NCBI GenBank assembly: GCA_021818355.1 | Contig: JAKAEN010000001.1 | Location: 1 to 43,655, forward strand | From: Actinomycetes bacterium | GTDB lineage: Bacteria > Actinomycetota > Acidimicrobiia > Acidimicrobiales > Acidimicrobiaceae | Length of the DNA: 43,655 nt | Reading direction: 5' to 3' | Shown: in pieces, positions 7,394-16,926 of the stretch | Layout: the number at the start of each line of letters is the position of its first letter | Position numbering within the stretch: position 1 is the stretch's first letter | Translations under genes and position numbers: made by a program | The notes under the pieces: generated by a model | The model's input: only the letters and a program-made list of their open reading frames with translations | Database searches by the model: none | What the model was told of the DNA's origin: nothing

Positions 7394-7735
7394 CTAGCGC
7401 TTCTCCTTGATCTTGGCGGCCTTGCCGATCCGGTCACGCAGGTAGAAGAGCTTGGCGCGACGAACGTCACCGCGCGTCACGACCTCGATCTTGGCGATGA
7501 TCGGAGAGTGGACCGGGAAGGTGCGCTCGACCCCGACGCCGAAGCTGACCTTGCGGACCGTGAAGGTCTCGTGGACGCCGCCCCCCTTGCGGGCGATTAC
7601 CGCGCCCTGGAAGACCTGCACACGCTCGCGGTTGCCTTCGACGACTCGCACATGGACCTTGACCGTGTCGCCTTGGGCGAAGACGGGGATGTCGTCACGC
7701 AGGCTTTCTGCATCGATCAAATCGGTGGGCTTCAC
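7394..7735 (-). CDS. rplS: 50S ribosomal protein L19
   Basis: Large-subunit ribosomal protein at the 30S-50S interface, 113 residues. Diagnostic stretches include [39 protein letters not shown] and [13 protein letters not shown], ending in a basic tail ([12 protein letters not shown]). A longer in-frame extension exists, but GTG at 7735 with AGGAG five nt upstream gives the family start ([11 protein letters not shown]) and normal length. A TATGCT box about 30 nt upstream suggests its own promoter as well as read-through from trmD. Confidence 0.95.
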   Translation of the reverse strand: MKPTDLIDAESLRDDIPVFAQGDTVKVHVRVVEGNRERVQVFQGAVIARKGGGVHETFTVRKVSFGVGVERTFPVHSPIIAKIEVVTRGDVRRAKLFYLRDRIGKAAKIKEKR

Positions 7736-7765
7736 AACAACTCCTGACTGAAATGGCGACATACA

Positions 7766-7771
7766 AGCATA
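7766..7771 (-). promoter_or_regulatory. Candidate -10 box (TATGCT) upstream of rplS
   Basis: TATGCT on the minus strand lies 30 nt before the rplS GTG, leaving a leader of roughly 23 nt that holds the AGGAG site. The same hexamer occurs before rpmB, the Lrp-like gene and the PH/SHOCT gene. Confidence 0.35.
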
Positions 7772-7806
7772 ACCGGCATGGATGGGCGCCTCCGCCCCGA
7801 AAAGCC

Positions 7807-8475
7807 CTAGTCGGCGCCGAGGTCCGGGCGATGGGCTTCGGTGCGACGAGCGGCCATCGCCGCGCGCCACCTGGCGATCTCGGCGTGATTGCCACCTAGG
7901 AGCACTTCGGGAACCTCCATTCCCCTGAACACCGCCGGACGGGTGTACTGGGGATACTCGAGCTCACCCCCGGCGAAGCTCTCCTCCTCCAGGGAGGCCG
8001 GGTTGCCGAGCACCGATGGGAGCAGGCGGACGGTGGCCTCGATCACCGCCATCGCCGCGATCTCCCCGCCGGCGAGAACAAAGTCCCCGAGGGATATGGC
8101 CCCGTCGACCAGGTGGTCCTCCACGCGCGCGTCCACGCCCTCGTATCGCCCGCAGAGCAATGAGAATCCCTCCAGACCGGAGAGTTCGTGGGCGAGTCCC
8201 TGATCCAGGGGTCTGCCCCAGGGCGCGAGGAGAAAGAGTGGCCGAGGCGGGTTGGAGGCCTCCACGGCGGCGAAGATGGGTTCGGGCTTCATCACCATCC
8301 CCGCGCCCCCGCCGTAGGGGACGTCGTCGACGCTGCGATGGCGATCGGTGGCGAAGTCGCGGATGTCCACGCAGGAGAGCTCCAGCTGGCCACCGCTTCG
8401 GGCCCTGCCCACCAACGAGATCGAACAGTAGGCGTCGACGATCTCGGGAAAGATCGAGAAGACGGTGATTCTCAT
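7807..8475 (-). CDS. trmD: tRNA (guanine-N1)-methyltransferase
   Basis: SpoU-TrmD (SPOUT) methyltransferase that makes m1G37 in tRNAs reading CNN-type codons and prevents frameshifting. The 222-residue protein starts [11 protein letters not shown] and contains the SAM-binding trefoil-knot segments ([50 protein letters not shown]) and a catalytic-type Asp in the [22 protein letters not shown] linker. ATG 8475 overlaps the rimM stop as ATGA, so it is probably translated by coupling. The frame stays open far upstream inside rimM, but that extension is not family-like. Confidence 0.95.
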   Translation of the reverse strand: MRITVFSIFPEIVDAYCSISLVGRARSGGQLELSCVDIRDFATDRHRSVDDVPYGGGAGMVMKPEPIFAAVEASNPPRPLFLLAPWGRPLDQGLAHELSGLEGFSLLCGRYEGVDARVEDHLVDGAISLGDFVLAGGEIAAMAVIEATVRLLPSVLGNPASLEEESFAGGELEYPQYTRPAVFRGMEVPEVLLGGNHAEIARWRAAMAARRTEAHRPDLGAD

Positions 8476-8960
8476 GCCTGCTCTTCGAAGAGCCCTTCGG
8501 GAACCTCCACGCGAACCAGGTGCGCCGATGCGTCGACGCCGGTCACGAAGGCCAGTGGGACGAGCGCCCCGCCCTCGAGCACCATGAGGTCGCTGGCGGG
8601 GTTCTCGAGGACCTCGGTGACGAGGCCGTGCTCGGCGCCGGTCTGGTCGATGACGACGCAACCGATCAGTTCGTCCACCCAGAGGGCCTCGGGGTCCTCG
8701 ATGCCGGTGGCAAAGACCATCTGCCCGCCGAGACGCTCGGCGCCGGTGCGGTCGGTGACTCCCTCCAGCTGGAGCAGGATCTTGCCTTGATGAGGACGGG
8801 AGGCGGAGACGGTCCACCACTCCCCCGCGATCACCAGCCGCGCGCCAGTGGCCCAGCGCTCGGGGCGGTTGGTGGTGAAGTTGACGACGAGTTCGCCGCG
8901 TATGCCGTGAGCCCGCTGGACCCGCCCCACCTCAAGCACCTCTTCGGTCCGCTCAGTCAC
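8472..8960 (-). CDS. rimM: Ribosome maturation factor RimM
   Basis: 16S rRNA processing factor that binds S19 during 30S head assembly. The 162-residue product has the N-terminal RimM barrel (EVLEVGRVQRAHGIRGELVV) and the C-terminal PRC barrel (LWVDELIGCVVIDQTG…LVPLAFVTGVD). GTG 8960 is preceded by GGGAGG at 5 nt spacing and gives the normal family start; an upstream in-frame start at 9008 adds unconserved residues. It is followed by trmD with a 4-nt overlap and preceded by the KH gene (54-nt gap). Confidence 0.93.
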   Translation of the reverse strand: MTERTEEVLEVGRVQRAHGIRGELVVNFTTNRPERWATGARLVIAGEWWTVSASRPHQGKILLQLEGVTDRTGAERLGGQMVFATGIEDPEALWVDELIGCVVIDQTGAEHGLVTEVLENPASDLMVLEGGALVPLAFVTGVDASAHLVRVEVPEGLFEEQA

Positions 8961-9014
8961 GGCAACCTCCCGGGAGAGCCGGCCTCCACGGGCACCGGAG
9001 GCGGCCAAAACTCG

Positions 9015-9329
9015 CTAGTCGCGCTCCTGGATCTCAACCGAGGCGTCGATCCCGTCCTTGGCGCCTGCGGCGCGCACGACGGCGCGGATGGCGCCGGCGA
9101 TCTTGCCCTGGCGGCCGATCACGCGGCCCATGTCCGCCTTGTCGACCAGGAGGGTCAGCTTGATGCGCTTGTCACCTTCGGCGACTTCCTGCACGACCAC
9201 GCGGTCCGGATGCTGGGTCAGCTCGACGCCCAGGTAGCGCAGCACCGCGGAGGCGGTACGCGCCGCGGTCTCGGACTGGTTGCCTTGCTCTTCGGAACCG
9301 GTGTACTCGCCGGACTCGGTCGAGGTCAC
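9015..9329 (-). CDS. KH-domain RNA-binding protein (KhpA-like)
   Basis: RNA-binding protein of 104 residues with one KH domain; the nucleic-acid-binding GxxG loop is G-R-Q-G in [22 protein letters not shown]. The N-terminal 30 residues are acidic and low-complexity. It matches the small KH gene found between rpsP and rimM in many Gram-positive bacteria (KhpA; Rv2908c in mycobacteria, from memory). GTG 9329 overlaps the rpsP stop as GTGA, so translation is probably coupled to S16. Confidence 0.9.
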   Translation of the reverse strand: MTSTESGEYTGSEEQGNQSETAARTASAVLRYLGVELTQHPDRVVVQEVAEGDKRIKLTLLVDKADMGRVIGRQGKIAGAIRAVVRAAGAKDGIDASVEIQERD

Positions 9330-9592
9330 TTGCTCTCGCCCTTGAACTCGTTCCAGGTGCCGGTGACCTCGAGGAGCTTGCGCACGCGGTCGGTCGGCTG
9401 GGCGCCCTGGCGTAGCCACTTGAGCGCCTTCTCGGAGTCGATCTCGATCGTCGCCGGCTCGTTGCGGGGCTGATAGCTCCCCAGGATCTCGATGAAACGG
9501 CCGTCGCGGGGCGAACGCGCGTCAGCAGCGATAACCCTGTAGGTCGGCTGCTTCTTCTTGCCCATGCGGACCAGTCTCAGCTTTACAGACAC
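9326..9592 (-). CDS. rpsP: 30S ribosomal protein S16
   Basis: Small-subunit protein of 88 residues needed for 30S assembly. Family features: (M)[39 protein letters not shown], and [23 protein letters not shown] 9592 is chosen over TTG 9595 because AGGAG then sits 5 nt upstream and the N-terminus fits the family. First gene of the rpsP-KH-rimM-trmD(-rplS) operon; a TAGAAT box lies about 87 nt upstream. Confidence 0.96.
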   Translation of the reverse strand: MSVKLRLVRMGKKKQPTYRVIAADARSPRDGRFIEILGSYQPRNEPATIEIDSEKALKWLRQGAQPTDRVRKLLEVTGTWNEFKGESK

Positions 9593-9678
9593 CAAAACTC
9601 CTAAGATTCACTCGCGGCGGCCCGGGCTTACGGGCCTCTCCGCTCGGCAATTCCCTGCCCTCAAATGACAGCCCCTAG

Positions 9679-9684
9679 ATTCTA
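9679..9684 (-). promoter_or_regulatory. Candidate -10 box (TAGAAT) for the rpsP operon
   Basis: TAGAAT on the minus strand lies in a short CTAGAATCTAG palindrome in the 119-nt gap between ffh and rpsP. A small GGCCCG/CGGGCC hairpin lies between the box and the start. No clear -35 was found. Confidence 0.3.
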
Positions 9685-9711
9685 GAGCCGTCGGCAGCGG
9701 ATCTGTGCAGG

Positions 9712-11058
9712 TTAGCGCCGCTTGCCCTTCTTCTTTGCCGCCCGGGACGATGCCGGGCGCTTGGTGGCCGAGGCCGGCCCCACTCCCATCTGGCGCATCA
9801 TCTTCTGCATCTCCTTGAACTGCTTGAGCAGATTGGAGACCGCCATGGAGGTCGAGCCGGAGCCGGCGGCTATGCGTTGGCGGCGGCTGGCGTCGATAAT
9901 GGCGGGATTGCGGCGCTCCTCGCGGGTCATGGAGGAGATGATGGCCTCGGTGCGGGCCACCTCGCGCTCGTCGATGTCGACGTCCCGCAGCTCCCGCGGA
10001 ACCCCGGGCAGCATGGACATTATGCCCTTCAGGGGCCCCATCCTCTTCACCTGCTGCATCTGCTCCAGGAAGTCCTCGAGGTCGAACTTGCCCTGGGCAA
10101 GCTTCTGGGCGCCCTTCTCGGCGACCTGCTTGTCCATCTGGCGCTCGGCCTTCTCGATGAGCGAGAGAACGTCGCCCATGCCAAGGATCCGGTTGGCCAT
10201 GCGATCGGGATGGAAGGTGTCGAAGTCCTCGAGCTTCTCGCCGATGGAGGAAAAGGCGATCTTCTTGCCCGTGACCGCGACCACCGAGAGGGCGGCACCG
10301 CCGCGCGCGTCGCCATCGAGCTTGGTGAGGATGGTGCCGGAAAGGCCCACCGCCTCCGAGAAGGCTCCGGCGGTGGCGAGGGCGTCCTGGCCAATCATCG
10401 CGTCGATCACCAGGAAGGTGTAGTTGGGCTTTGCGACGCCCTCGATGCGGCGCATCTCGTCCATCAGCTCCGCGTCGACGGCCAGTCGGCCGGCGGTGTC
10501 GATGATCACCACGTCGCGGCCGAGTGAGCGAGCGCGGGCGATTCCCTCACGGGCGACGGAGACGGGGTCGGTGGCCTCTGAGAAGAAGTCCACCTGGGCG
10601 GTCTCCGCCAGGATGCGCAGCTGCTCGACTGCCGCCGGGCGCGCCAGGTCGGCACCGACCAGCATCGGGTGACGTCCCTGCCTGCGCAACCAGAGCGCCA
10701 GCTTTCCGGCGGCGGTGGTCTTTCCCGAACCTTGCAGACCGACCAGCATGATCACCGTCGGGGGCGTGGAGGCGAAGGTCAGCCGGAAGCTGTCGCCTCC
10801 CAAGGTGGAGCGCAGCTCCTCGTCGACCAGCTTGATGATCTGCTGGGCGGGGGTGAGGGCGCGGGAGACGGTGGCTCCGATGGCGGCTTCGCGGATGTTG
10901 TCGGTGAACTGGCGGACCACCGTCAGGTTGACGTCCGCCTCAAGCAGGGCGGCGCGGATCTCGCGCAAAGCCGCCTCGATATCGGCGGCGGAGAGCCGGC
11001 CCTTGCGCTTCAGCTTGGTGACCACGCCCTCGAGGCGGGCCGAGAGGTTGTCGAACAA
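9712..11058 (-). CDS. ffh: Signal recognition particle protein Ffh
   Basis: SRP54-type GTPase that binds SRP RNA and signal peptides and directs ribosomes to the membrane through FtsY. The 448-residue protein has the N domain (about 1-95), the GTPase domain with GLQGSGKTTAAGK (about 107-119), DTAGRLAVDAEL and TKLDGDARGGAAL, and a C-terminal methionine-rich M domain (SMAVSNLLKQFKEMQKMMRQ) ending in a lysine/arginine tail. Start is TTG, preceded by GAAGGAAG. It lies 83 nt downstream of ftsY with a TAGAAT box in the gap. Confidence 0.97.
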   Translation of the reverse strand: MFDNLSARLEGVVTKLKRKGRLSAADIEAALREIRAALLEADVNLTVVRQFTDNIREAAIGATVSRALTPAQQIIKLVDEELRSTLGGDSFRLTFASTPPTVIMLVGLQGSGKTTAAGKLALWLRRQGRHPMLVGADLARPAAVEQLRILAETAQVDFFSEATDPVSVAREGIARARSLGRDVVIIDTAGRLAVDAELMDEMRRIEGVAKPNYTFLVIDAMIGQDALATAGAFSEAVGLSGTILTKLDGDARGGAALSVVAVTGKKIAFSSIGEKLEDFDTFHPDRMANRILGMGDVLSLIEKAERQMDKQVAEKGAQKLAQGKFDLEDFLEQMQQVKRMGPLKGIMSMLPGVPRELRDVDIDEREVARTEAIISSMTREERRNPAIIDASRRQRIAAGSGSTSMAVSNLLKQFKEMQKMMRQMGVGPASATKRPASSRAAKKKGKRR

Positions 11059-11106
11059 ATCAGGCTTCCTTCACTTCGCCCTGGCCATCAGGGCGGGGAC
11101 GTAAGA

Positions 11107-11112
11107 ATTCTA
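11107..11112 (-). promoter_or_regulatory. Candidate -10 box (TAGAAT) upstream of ffh
   Basis: TAGAAT on the minus strand lies 48 nt before the ffh TTG. Immediately upstream in the ftsY-ffh gap is a CCCGGC-N3-GCCGGG hairpin inside a GGTCCC/GGGACC pairing, possibly a weak terminator of ftsY without a T tract. Confidence 0.3.
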
Positions 11113-11141
11113 GGGTCCCGGCGGTGCCGGGCAGGGACCGC

Positions 11142-12308
11142 TCAGTCCAGGGCGGTCAGGGACTCCACGTAGGCCTTGGGGTCGAACGGGATGAGGTCCC
11201 CGATCCGCTCCCCGACTCCCACCAGCTTGACCGGGATCTTGAAGGTCTCCTCGATGGCGAAGGCGATGCCGCCCTTGGCGGAGCCATCCAGCTTGGTCAG
11301 GACCACGCCCGTAACCCCCACGGCCTCCGAAAAGACCTTGGCCTGGGCCAACCCGTTCTGCCCGACGGTGGCATCGAGCACCAGCAGCACCTCACCCAAG
11401 GTGCCTTGGGCCTTCTCCACCGTCCGGTAGATCTTCTTGAGCTCCTCGATCAGGTTGGTCTTGTTCTGCAGGCGGCCCGCCGTGTCACCGAGGACGACGT
11501 CGGTGCCTTTGGCCCTGGCCGAGGAGATCGCGTCGAAGAGCACGGCCGCCGGGTCTCCGCCCGGCGCCCCCCGAACGACGTCGGCACCCGCCCGCTCGGC
11601 CCAGAGTCCGAGCTGGTCGGCCGCCGCGGCACGGAAGGTGTCCGCGGCGGCGAGCATCACGCTCCTGCCCTCCTCGCTCATCTGGTGGGCGACCTTTCCG
11701 ATGGTGGTGGTCTTGCCCACGCCGTTCACGCCTACGAAGAGCCACACCACCGGGCGCTCACCCTCCAGGGAGAGGGAGCGGTCGGCGAGGGAGAGAGCCT
11801 CCAGCATGGCGGCGCGGATGGCCCCCAGAGCCGCCGCGGGATCGGTGATGCGCTCCCGGCGCACGCGCTCCTTGGCCGCCTCCACGATCCGGGTGGCCTG
11901 GTCCAGGCCGACATCGGAGAGTATCAGGGAGTCCTCGACCTCGCCCCAGAAGCTCTCCTCGACGGTGTTGCGCTTGAAGAGCCCTTGCAGAGCCGCGGCG
12001 AAAGGCCGCCGAGATTGCCTCAGCCCTTCCTGTATCGTTGCCGGGGCCTCCGGGGCCAGCTTCTCCTCGGCATGGAGGTCCAGCTCCTCCGGCGCGGGCT
12101 CCGGTCCGCTGATCAGGCCGCCCTGGGTCGGCCGCGCGGTCACCTTCTCCGCCGGTTGAGCGGGCGGTGCGGAAGTCCGCGGGCTCGAGAGAGGGGCCGG
12201 CGGCTCGGGACGTGCGCCCCGCCTGCGGGAGCGGGCGCCGACAAAGGCGACACCCCCGACCACCAGGACCACGACGACTAGGAGAAGGATGATCTGTGCA
12301 CTGTGCAT
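11142..12308 (-). CDS. ftsY: SRP receptor FtsY
   Basis: Membrane-associated GTPase receptor for the SRP-ribosome complex, 388 residues. An N-terminal hydrophobic helix (about 5-25) gives a membrane anchor as in other actinobacterial FtsY, followed by a Pro/Ala-rich linker, the N domain (from about residue 95) and the G domain with [29 protein letters not shown] and [10 protein letters not shown]. The residue before DTAGR is Gly (VVLGDTAGR) where Ile or Val is usual. ATG 12308 has no clear Shine-Dalgarno site; TACACT 10 nt upstream may give a very short leader. smc ends 33 nt upstream on the same strand. Confidence 0.96.
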   Translation of the reverse strand: MHSAQIILLLVVVVLVVGGVAFVGARSRRRGARPEPPAPLSSPRTSAPPAQPAEKVTARPTQGGLISGPEPAPEELDLHAEEKLAPEAPATIQEGLRQSRRPFAAALQGLFKRNTVEESFWGEVEDSLILSDVGLDQATRIVEAAKERVRRERITDPAAALGAIRAAMLEALSLADRSLSLEGERPVVWLFVGVNGVGKTTTIGKVAHQMSEEGRSVMLAAADTFRAAAADQLGLWAERAGADVVRGAPGGDPAAVLFDAISSARAKGTDVVLGDTAGRLQNKTNLIEELKKIYRTVEKAQGTLGEVLLVLDATVGQNGLAQAKVFSEAVGVTGVVLTKLDGSAKGGIAFAIEETFKIPVKLVGVGERIGDLIPFDPKAYVESLTALD

Positions 12309-12341
12309 GGTGCAAAACAGTGTAGGAGCTGCGCGCCTCGC

Positions 12342-15300
12342 CTATGAAGTGCCGTATATGCGCAGCTGCCGGTCGGCCAGGCGGTCCACCACCACCCGAG
12401 TGGCTCCGTCGCCGTTCATGGAGACGCCGAAGAGGTTGTGGGCGATCTCCATGGTTCGCTTCTGGTGGGAGATGATGAAGAGCTGCGCGTGGGCGCCGAA
12501 GGCCTCCAGCAGAGCAAGCAGGCGCGACAGCGACAGGTCGTCGAGTGCCGCCTCGACCTCGTCGAGGATGTAGAAAGGCGACGGCCGGGAGGAGAAGACC
12601 GCGATCAGGAAGCCCAGCGCAACCAGCGAGCGCTCACCTCCGGAGAGCAGGTTGATGCTGCGCACCGACTTGCCGGGGATGGTAAGGGTGAAGTCCAGGC
12701 CCGAGGCGAGCGGGTCCGAGGGATCCATGAGCTCGAGTTGCCCACGACCGCCCGGAAAGAGCAGCCCGAAGGTCTCGGCGAAGTGCGCCGAGACATCCTC
12801 CAGGGCGGAGAGAAAGACGCTGCGCATCTCCCGGGTGATCTCGCGATCGAGCGAGCGCAGCTCGTTCCGGGAGGCGGCCACGTCCTCCAGCTGGGAATCG
12901 AGAAAACGCTGCTGCTCGCCCAGCTCGGCCAGCTCGACTTGGGCGAGCTGGTTGATTGGCCCCATCTTGGCCAGCTCATCCTCGAGCCGGCGGAGATGAT
13001 CCGGCGCCGCCGAAGGCTCGACGCCCGGCAGGATCGGGATCTGGCGAGCCACCTCCGGGTCGATCTCCAGCTCGCGCCAGATGCGCTCCTGCATCACCTG
13101 GCTGCGCACCTCGCTCTCGCGAAGGCGAAGCTGCGCCGAGGCGGAATCCTGCTCCAGCAGGTGCCTCTGATAGGAGAGCCGGTCGATCTCGCCCGCCAGC
13201 CGAGCCGACTCCTCCTTCAGGGCGCTGCGCCTGCGCTGGCGCTCCTCGATGGAGGCGCGGAGCGCGGCCTCGAGCCCAAGCAGCTCCGTCTCACCGTTCC
13301 CGCAGCGCTTCGCCAGCTCGAGATGGCGCGCGAGACGCACGCGCACGACCTCGGCCTCGGCCAGGCTCTTTTCGCGGCGCTCCAACTCGGCGGAGAGTTC
13401 GGACTCGACCGTGGCGATCTGGGTATCCACCTGCTTGAGGCGCTCCCAGAGGCGGGCTGCGCGAACCTCGATTGCCGACCGCCTTGCCTTGGCTGCCGCC
13501 ATGGCCTCGGAGATGCGGGCGGCCTCGCGGCGCATTCCGTCCAACTCTTGACGGACCTCCCGCAACTCCGCCTCAAGTCCGGCGAGCTCCTTTTCGGTGG
13601 GCTCCAGGCGCTCGGCGGCCTCGGCTTCCTCGGCTCTCAGCCGCACCAGACCCTCGTTGGCCTCCTCGAGTTGAGCGGCCAGGCCCTCCACGGAGGCACT
13701 TTGACGTTCGAGAGCGGCCAGCGCGGTTGCCGCCTCCCGGCGCGCGCGCTCCGCTCTTGCCTCGTGCTCCCTGACGGAGCGTTCCAGGGCACCACGCGCA
13801 GTACGCGCCGCTGCGTGCTCGGAGGATACGGAGGCAAGGGCGTCCTGCGCGGTGGCCGCCCGTTCGGCGGCCTCGGTCTGAGTGCGCCTGGTCACGACCT
13901 CGGTTTCGGAGACGGCCTCGTACCCCAGCCGGCTAGCGCGTTCGCCCGATGTGGTGACCAGGCGGATTCCCGGCTCGAGCCTGGCGGGCGGAGCCTCTCC
14001 ATCCTCGGGTGCCAGATAAGCCCCACGCAGAAGCCAGCCGACCAGCTCGGCCACCGCAGGATGGGCGGACTTGACCAGCTCAGCCACGGGCTTGGCATCG
14101 GCGGGCGCCGGCGGCGTCTCCCAAGAGGAGGTGAACCCCGTCGAAGCCCCGACCACCAGGGCCCGGGCGGATGTAGCTCGAATCGCCTTGAAGCTGGCAC
14201 GGGCGGCCTCCATGTCCCCCTGGACCACGGCCCTGCCCCACGGAGCCAGCGCCGCCTCCACCGCCTTTTCGAAGCCGGGCTCGATGTCGAGCAATTCGAT
14301 CAGCACACCCAGGGGCTCGGCGACCTGCCTGGCCAGCTCCAGGTGGGAGCCGGCGCGCATGGAGGCTGCAGCGCGCTCCAGGGCCTGAAGCACCGCGGTG
14401 GCCGCCGCGTGCTCCGCCTGCGCGGCCGCCAGGCGCGCGGCGGCATCGGCCTCGGCGGCGACGGCCGCGCCAAGCGATTCGCGCTCATCCTCCAGTCCCG
14501 ACCCGGCACCCTCCAGCTCCCCGCCCAGCTCCTCGTAGCGCCTACGAAGCTGTTCGAGGGAGCCGCGACCCTGTGCCAACTGTTCGGCGAGCCGGGAGAT
14601 CCGCGCCTCGGCGTTCCGCGCGGCCCTCGAGGCCGATTCGGAGTCCCCCACCGCGCGAGCCCGCGCATTGGAGGCCCGGCGGGCCGCCTCGGCCAGCGTC
14701 CGCTCCTTGCCTTCGATCTCGCGGACCAACTCCGCCGAAGCCTGGAGCCCGGAGGCGTCCAGGAGCCGCTCCTCCTCTTCGAGCTGCTCGAGCGCCGGTC
14801 CGATCCCGAGCACTTCGGCCTCCAAGCGGCCCTTCTCCGCCCTTAACAGCCCCAGCTGCTCCGAGAGCGCGCGCCGGCGGGCGTCGTCACCCAGCTCGGC
14901 CAGGCGCTCGTCCAGCCTGCGGGCACGCTCACCGGCCAGGAGGGCCACTCTCGAGAATCTTCCGCGAAGCTCGCCGGCCCTCCGCAGCCGTTCGGCCTCG
15001 GCGATGCCCTCCTCCTCGCCTCCGGCATCCCCGAGCTCGTCGCGCCGGGCGCGCATCGATCCCAGCAGCGGCTCGATCTCGGCCAGCTGGCTCGCCAGCG
15101 CGTCGACCTTCTCCTGCTCCGCGCGGCTCTCCTCCAGGTGGCGGCGATACTCTTCACCAAGCAGGTATCCCTTGAGCTGGGAGATCTCATCCTTCAGGTC
15201 GAGATGCCGCTTGGCCGCGTCGGCCTGCCGCTCGAGGGGGCGTATGCGCTTCTTCAGCTCACGGGAGGCCTCGCTGGCCCTCTCGAACTCCGCGTCGACC

Positions 15301-15848
15301 ACTTCCATGCGCCGGCGGGTGCGCTCCTGGCGCCGGCGGTACTTGGCGATTCCCGCGGCCTCCTCGATGACCAGGCGCCGCTCCTCCGGTTTTGCGTCCA
15401 GCACGCTCTCCAGGCTCCCCTGAGAGACGATGGTGTGCTGACCACGGCCGATCCCGGCATCCGCAAGCAACTCCTGCACGTCGATGAGCCGGCATTCGCG
15501 CCCGTTGATCTCGTAGCGGGACTGCCCGTCGCGGGTGAGCTCGCGGGCGATGCTCACCTGGGCACCTCCCGCCCCCAGGCGCCCGGAGGCGTTGTCGAGG
15601 ATTATCTCCACCGTCGCAGAGCGCGATGCCGCTCGGCCCTGGTTGCCCGCGAAGATGACCTCCTCCATCTTGGATGAGCGAAGTGACTTGGGGGCCTGGG
15701 CGCCGAGCACCCAGGAGATGGCGTCGACGATGTTGGACTTGCCCGATCCGTTGGGGCCGACCACGACATTGATGCCTTGGGTGAGCTGCAACTCGACCGC
15801 GTCCGCAAAGGACTTGAAGCCCTTGATGGATATGGATTTCAGATGCAT
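12342..15848 (-). CDS. smc: Chromosome segregation protein SMC
   Basis: Structural maintenance of chromosomes ATPase of 1168 residues that compacts and segregates DNA with ScpA/ScpB. Walker A GPNGSGKSN is at 31-39; long Ala/Glu/Arg-rich coiled coils flank a hinge near residues 490-610 (LGVLIELLDIEPGFEKAVEA); the ABC signature SGGERS is at 1069 and Walker B FYILDE at 1092-1097. ATG 15848 gives the family start MHLKSISIKGFKSFAD. The frame remains open to 15998, but that extension is unconserved. The ribosome-binding site is weak. The 217 bases upstream (15849-16065), before mutM, hold a GCCCGC-N4-GCGGGC hairpin and no clear promoter or gene. scpA/scpB are not in the window. Confidence 0.97.
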   Translation of the reverse strand: MHLKSISIKGFKSFADAVELQLTQGINVVVGPNGSGKSNIVDAISWVLGAQAPKSLRSSKMEEVIFAGNQGRAASRSATVEIILDNASGRLGAGGAQVSIARELTRDGQSRYEINGRECRLIDVQELLADAGIGRGQHTIVSQGSLESVLDAKPEERRLVIEEAAGIAKYRRRQERTRRRMEVVDAEFERASEASRELKKRIRPLERQADAAKRHLDLKDEISQLKGYLLGEEYRRHLEESRAEQEKVDALASQLAEIEPLLGSMRARRDELGDAGGEEEGIAEAERLRRAGELRGRFSRVALLAGERARRLDERLAELGDDARRRALSEQLGLLRAEKGRLEAEVLGIGPALEQLEEEERLLDASGLQASAELVREIEGKERTLAEAARRASNARARAVGDSESASRAARNAEARISRLAEQLAQGRGSLEQLRRRYEELGGELEGAGSGLEDERESLGAAVAAEADAAARLAAAQAEHAAATAVLQALERAAASMRAGSHLELARQVAEPLGVLIELLDIEPGFEKAVEAALAPWGRAVVQGDMEAARASFKAIRATSARALVVGASTGFTSSWETPPAPADAKPVAELVKSAHPAVAELVGWLLRGAYLAPEDGEAPPARLEPGIRLVTTSGERASRLGYEAVSETEVVTRRTQTEAAERAATAQDALASVSSEHAAARTARGALERSVREHEARAERARREAATALAALERQSASVEGLAAQLEEANEGLVRLRAEEAEAAERLEPTEKELAGLEAELREVRQELDGMRREAARISEAMAAAKARRSAIEVRAARLWERLKQVDTQIATVESELSAELERREKSLAEAEVVRVRLARHLELAKRCGNGETELLGLEAALRASIEERQRRRSALKEESARLAGEIDRLSYQRHLLEQDSASAQLRLRESEVRSQVMQERIWRELEIDPEVARQIPILPGVEPSAAPDHLRRLEDELAKMGPINQLAQVELAELGEQQRFLDSQLEDVAASRNELRSLDREITREMRSVFLSALEDVSAHFAETFGLLFPGGRGQLELMDPSDPLASGLDFTLTIPGKSVRSINLLSGGERSLVALGFLIAVFSSRPSPFYILDEVEAALDDLSLSRLLALLEAFGAHAQLFIISHQKRTMEIAHNLFGVSMNGDGATRVVVDRLADRQLRIYGTS

Positions 15849-16065
15849 GCCACGCCCGTCGTTCCCGCTTGCGCCATCGCGGCCCGGCCGCAACTCAACG
15901 ATCTCCACCCCGCAGACATGGCCATGGAAGCAGCTGCCCGCAGGCGCGGGCGTCAGGTAGCAATCTACCGCCCGAGCCAGCGCCGCCGCCTTGCGCAAAG
16001 GGCTTTATTGACACCCTGGGGGCAAAGGGGCAAGGGCAGTGGATCCGGGCGCCCATCTCAGCTCT

Positions 16066-16926
16066 TCAGCTTTGACAGCGGGCGCAGAAGTGGCTGGAGC
16101 GCCCGGCGAAAACTTCTCGCGCCACGGCCTCCCCGCACTCCAGGCAAGGTTCCCCTTCGCGACCGTAGACGCGATGCTTGGTCTGGAAAGACCCGAGTTC
16201 GCCGGAGATGTCGCGATAGGTCCGGTCCGCCAGGCTCGACCCGCCCAGCTCTACGGCTTCATTGAGGACCTCGCCGCAGGCCGCGGCCAGCCTGGCCATC
16301 TCCCCGGACCCGAGCGTCCGGGCGGGCCTGCGCGGCAGGAGCCGAGCACGGTGAAGCATCTCGTCGGCGTACATGTTGCCGATTCCAGCCACCAGATTCT
16401 GGTCCAGAAGGAGCGTCTTGATCGCCACCGAGCTGCGCGTAGCCCTGTCGCGAAGGCGGGCGAGGGGATCGGGCGCTTCAATGGCGTCCGGGCCCAGCCG
16501 CGAAAGCGAAGGTGGAAGCACTCCGTCCGCCGGACGAACGTCGATCTCGACGCGGCCGAACATGCGCGGGTCGATGAATGCGATGTCGGAGCCGTCATCG
16601 AAGCTCAGCACCAGGTGCGCGTGCTTCTCCTGCGCCGCGCTCCCGCCGGAGAGCGCGCTCGAGCGCAGCTGGCCGCTCATTCCCATGTGCAGGATCAGCA
16701 CTTCCCCCGTGGCCGCGCCATCCCGCACCAGATCCACCAGCAGAAACTTGCCGTGCCGGCCGAGGGCGCCGATGCGGGCTCCGGCCAGAACCGAGGCGAG
16801 CGCGTGCCGGGCGACATCCCCGTGGAAGACCCTGCTCGAGTCGGAGGCGCAATCCGTGATCAGGCGCCCCAATGCCACCTTGGCCAGCCCGCGGCGGATG
16901 GTTTCGACCTCCGGTCCCTCAGGCAC
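16066..16926 (-). CDS. mutM: Formamidopyrimidine-DNA glycosylase
   Basis: Base-excision repair glycosylase/AP lyase that removes 8-oxoguanine and formamidopyrimidines. The 286-residue protein begins with PEGPEVETIRRGL after the start codon, giving catalytic Pro2 and Glu3; the beta-loop lysine lies in GRHGKFLLVD; helix-two-turn-helix LLLDQNLVAGIGNMYADEML; and a C-terminal zinc finger with C-x2-C (CLEC) and C-x2-C (CARC). Start is GTG, overlapping the end of rnc by 8 nt, so the two genes are probably co-translated. Confidence 0.96.
   Translation of the reverse strand: MPEGPEVETIRRGLAKVALGRLITDCASDSSRVFHGDVARHALASVLAGARIGALGRHGKFLLVDLVRDGAATGEVLILHMGMSGQLRSSALSGGSAAQEKHAHLVLSFDDGSDIAFIDPRMFGRVEIDVRPADGVLPPSLSRLGPDAIEAPDPLARLRDRATRSSVAIKTLLLDQNLVAGIGNMYADEMLHRARLLPRRPARTLGSGEMARLAAACGEVLNEAVELGGSSLADRTYRDISGELGSFQTKHRVYGREGEPCLECGEAVAREVFAGRSSHFCARCQS

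Noticed and set aside
12438-14846. Open frame of 802 codons opposite smc
   Set aside because: Antisense to the SMC coiled-coil region; composition (Gly, Leu, Arg, Gln-rich) is that of a shadow of Ala/Glu-rich codons.
15849-15998. N-terminal extension of SMC by 50 residues
   Set aside because: The frame is open, but the extension is unlike any SMC start, and the family start MHLKS is at 15848.
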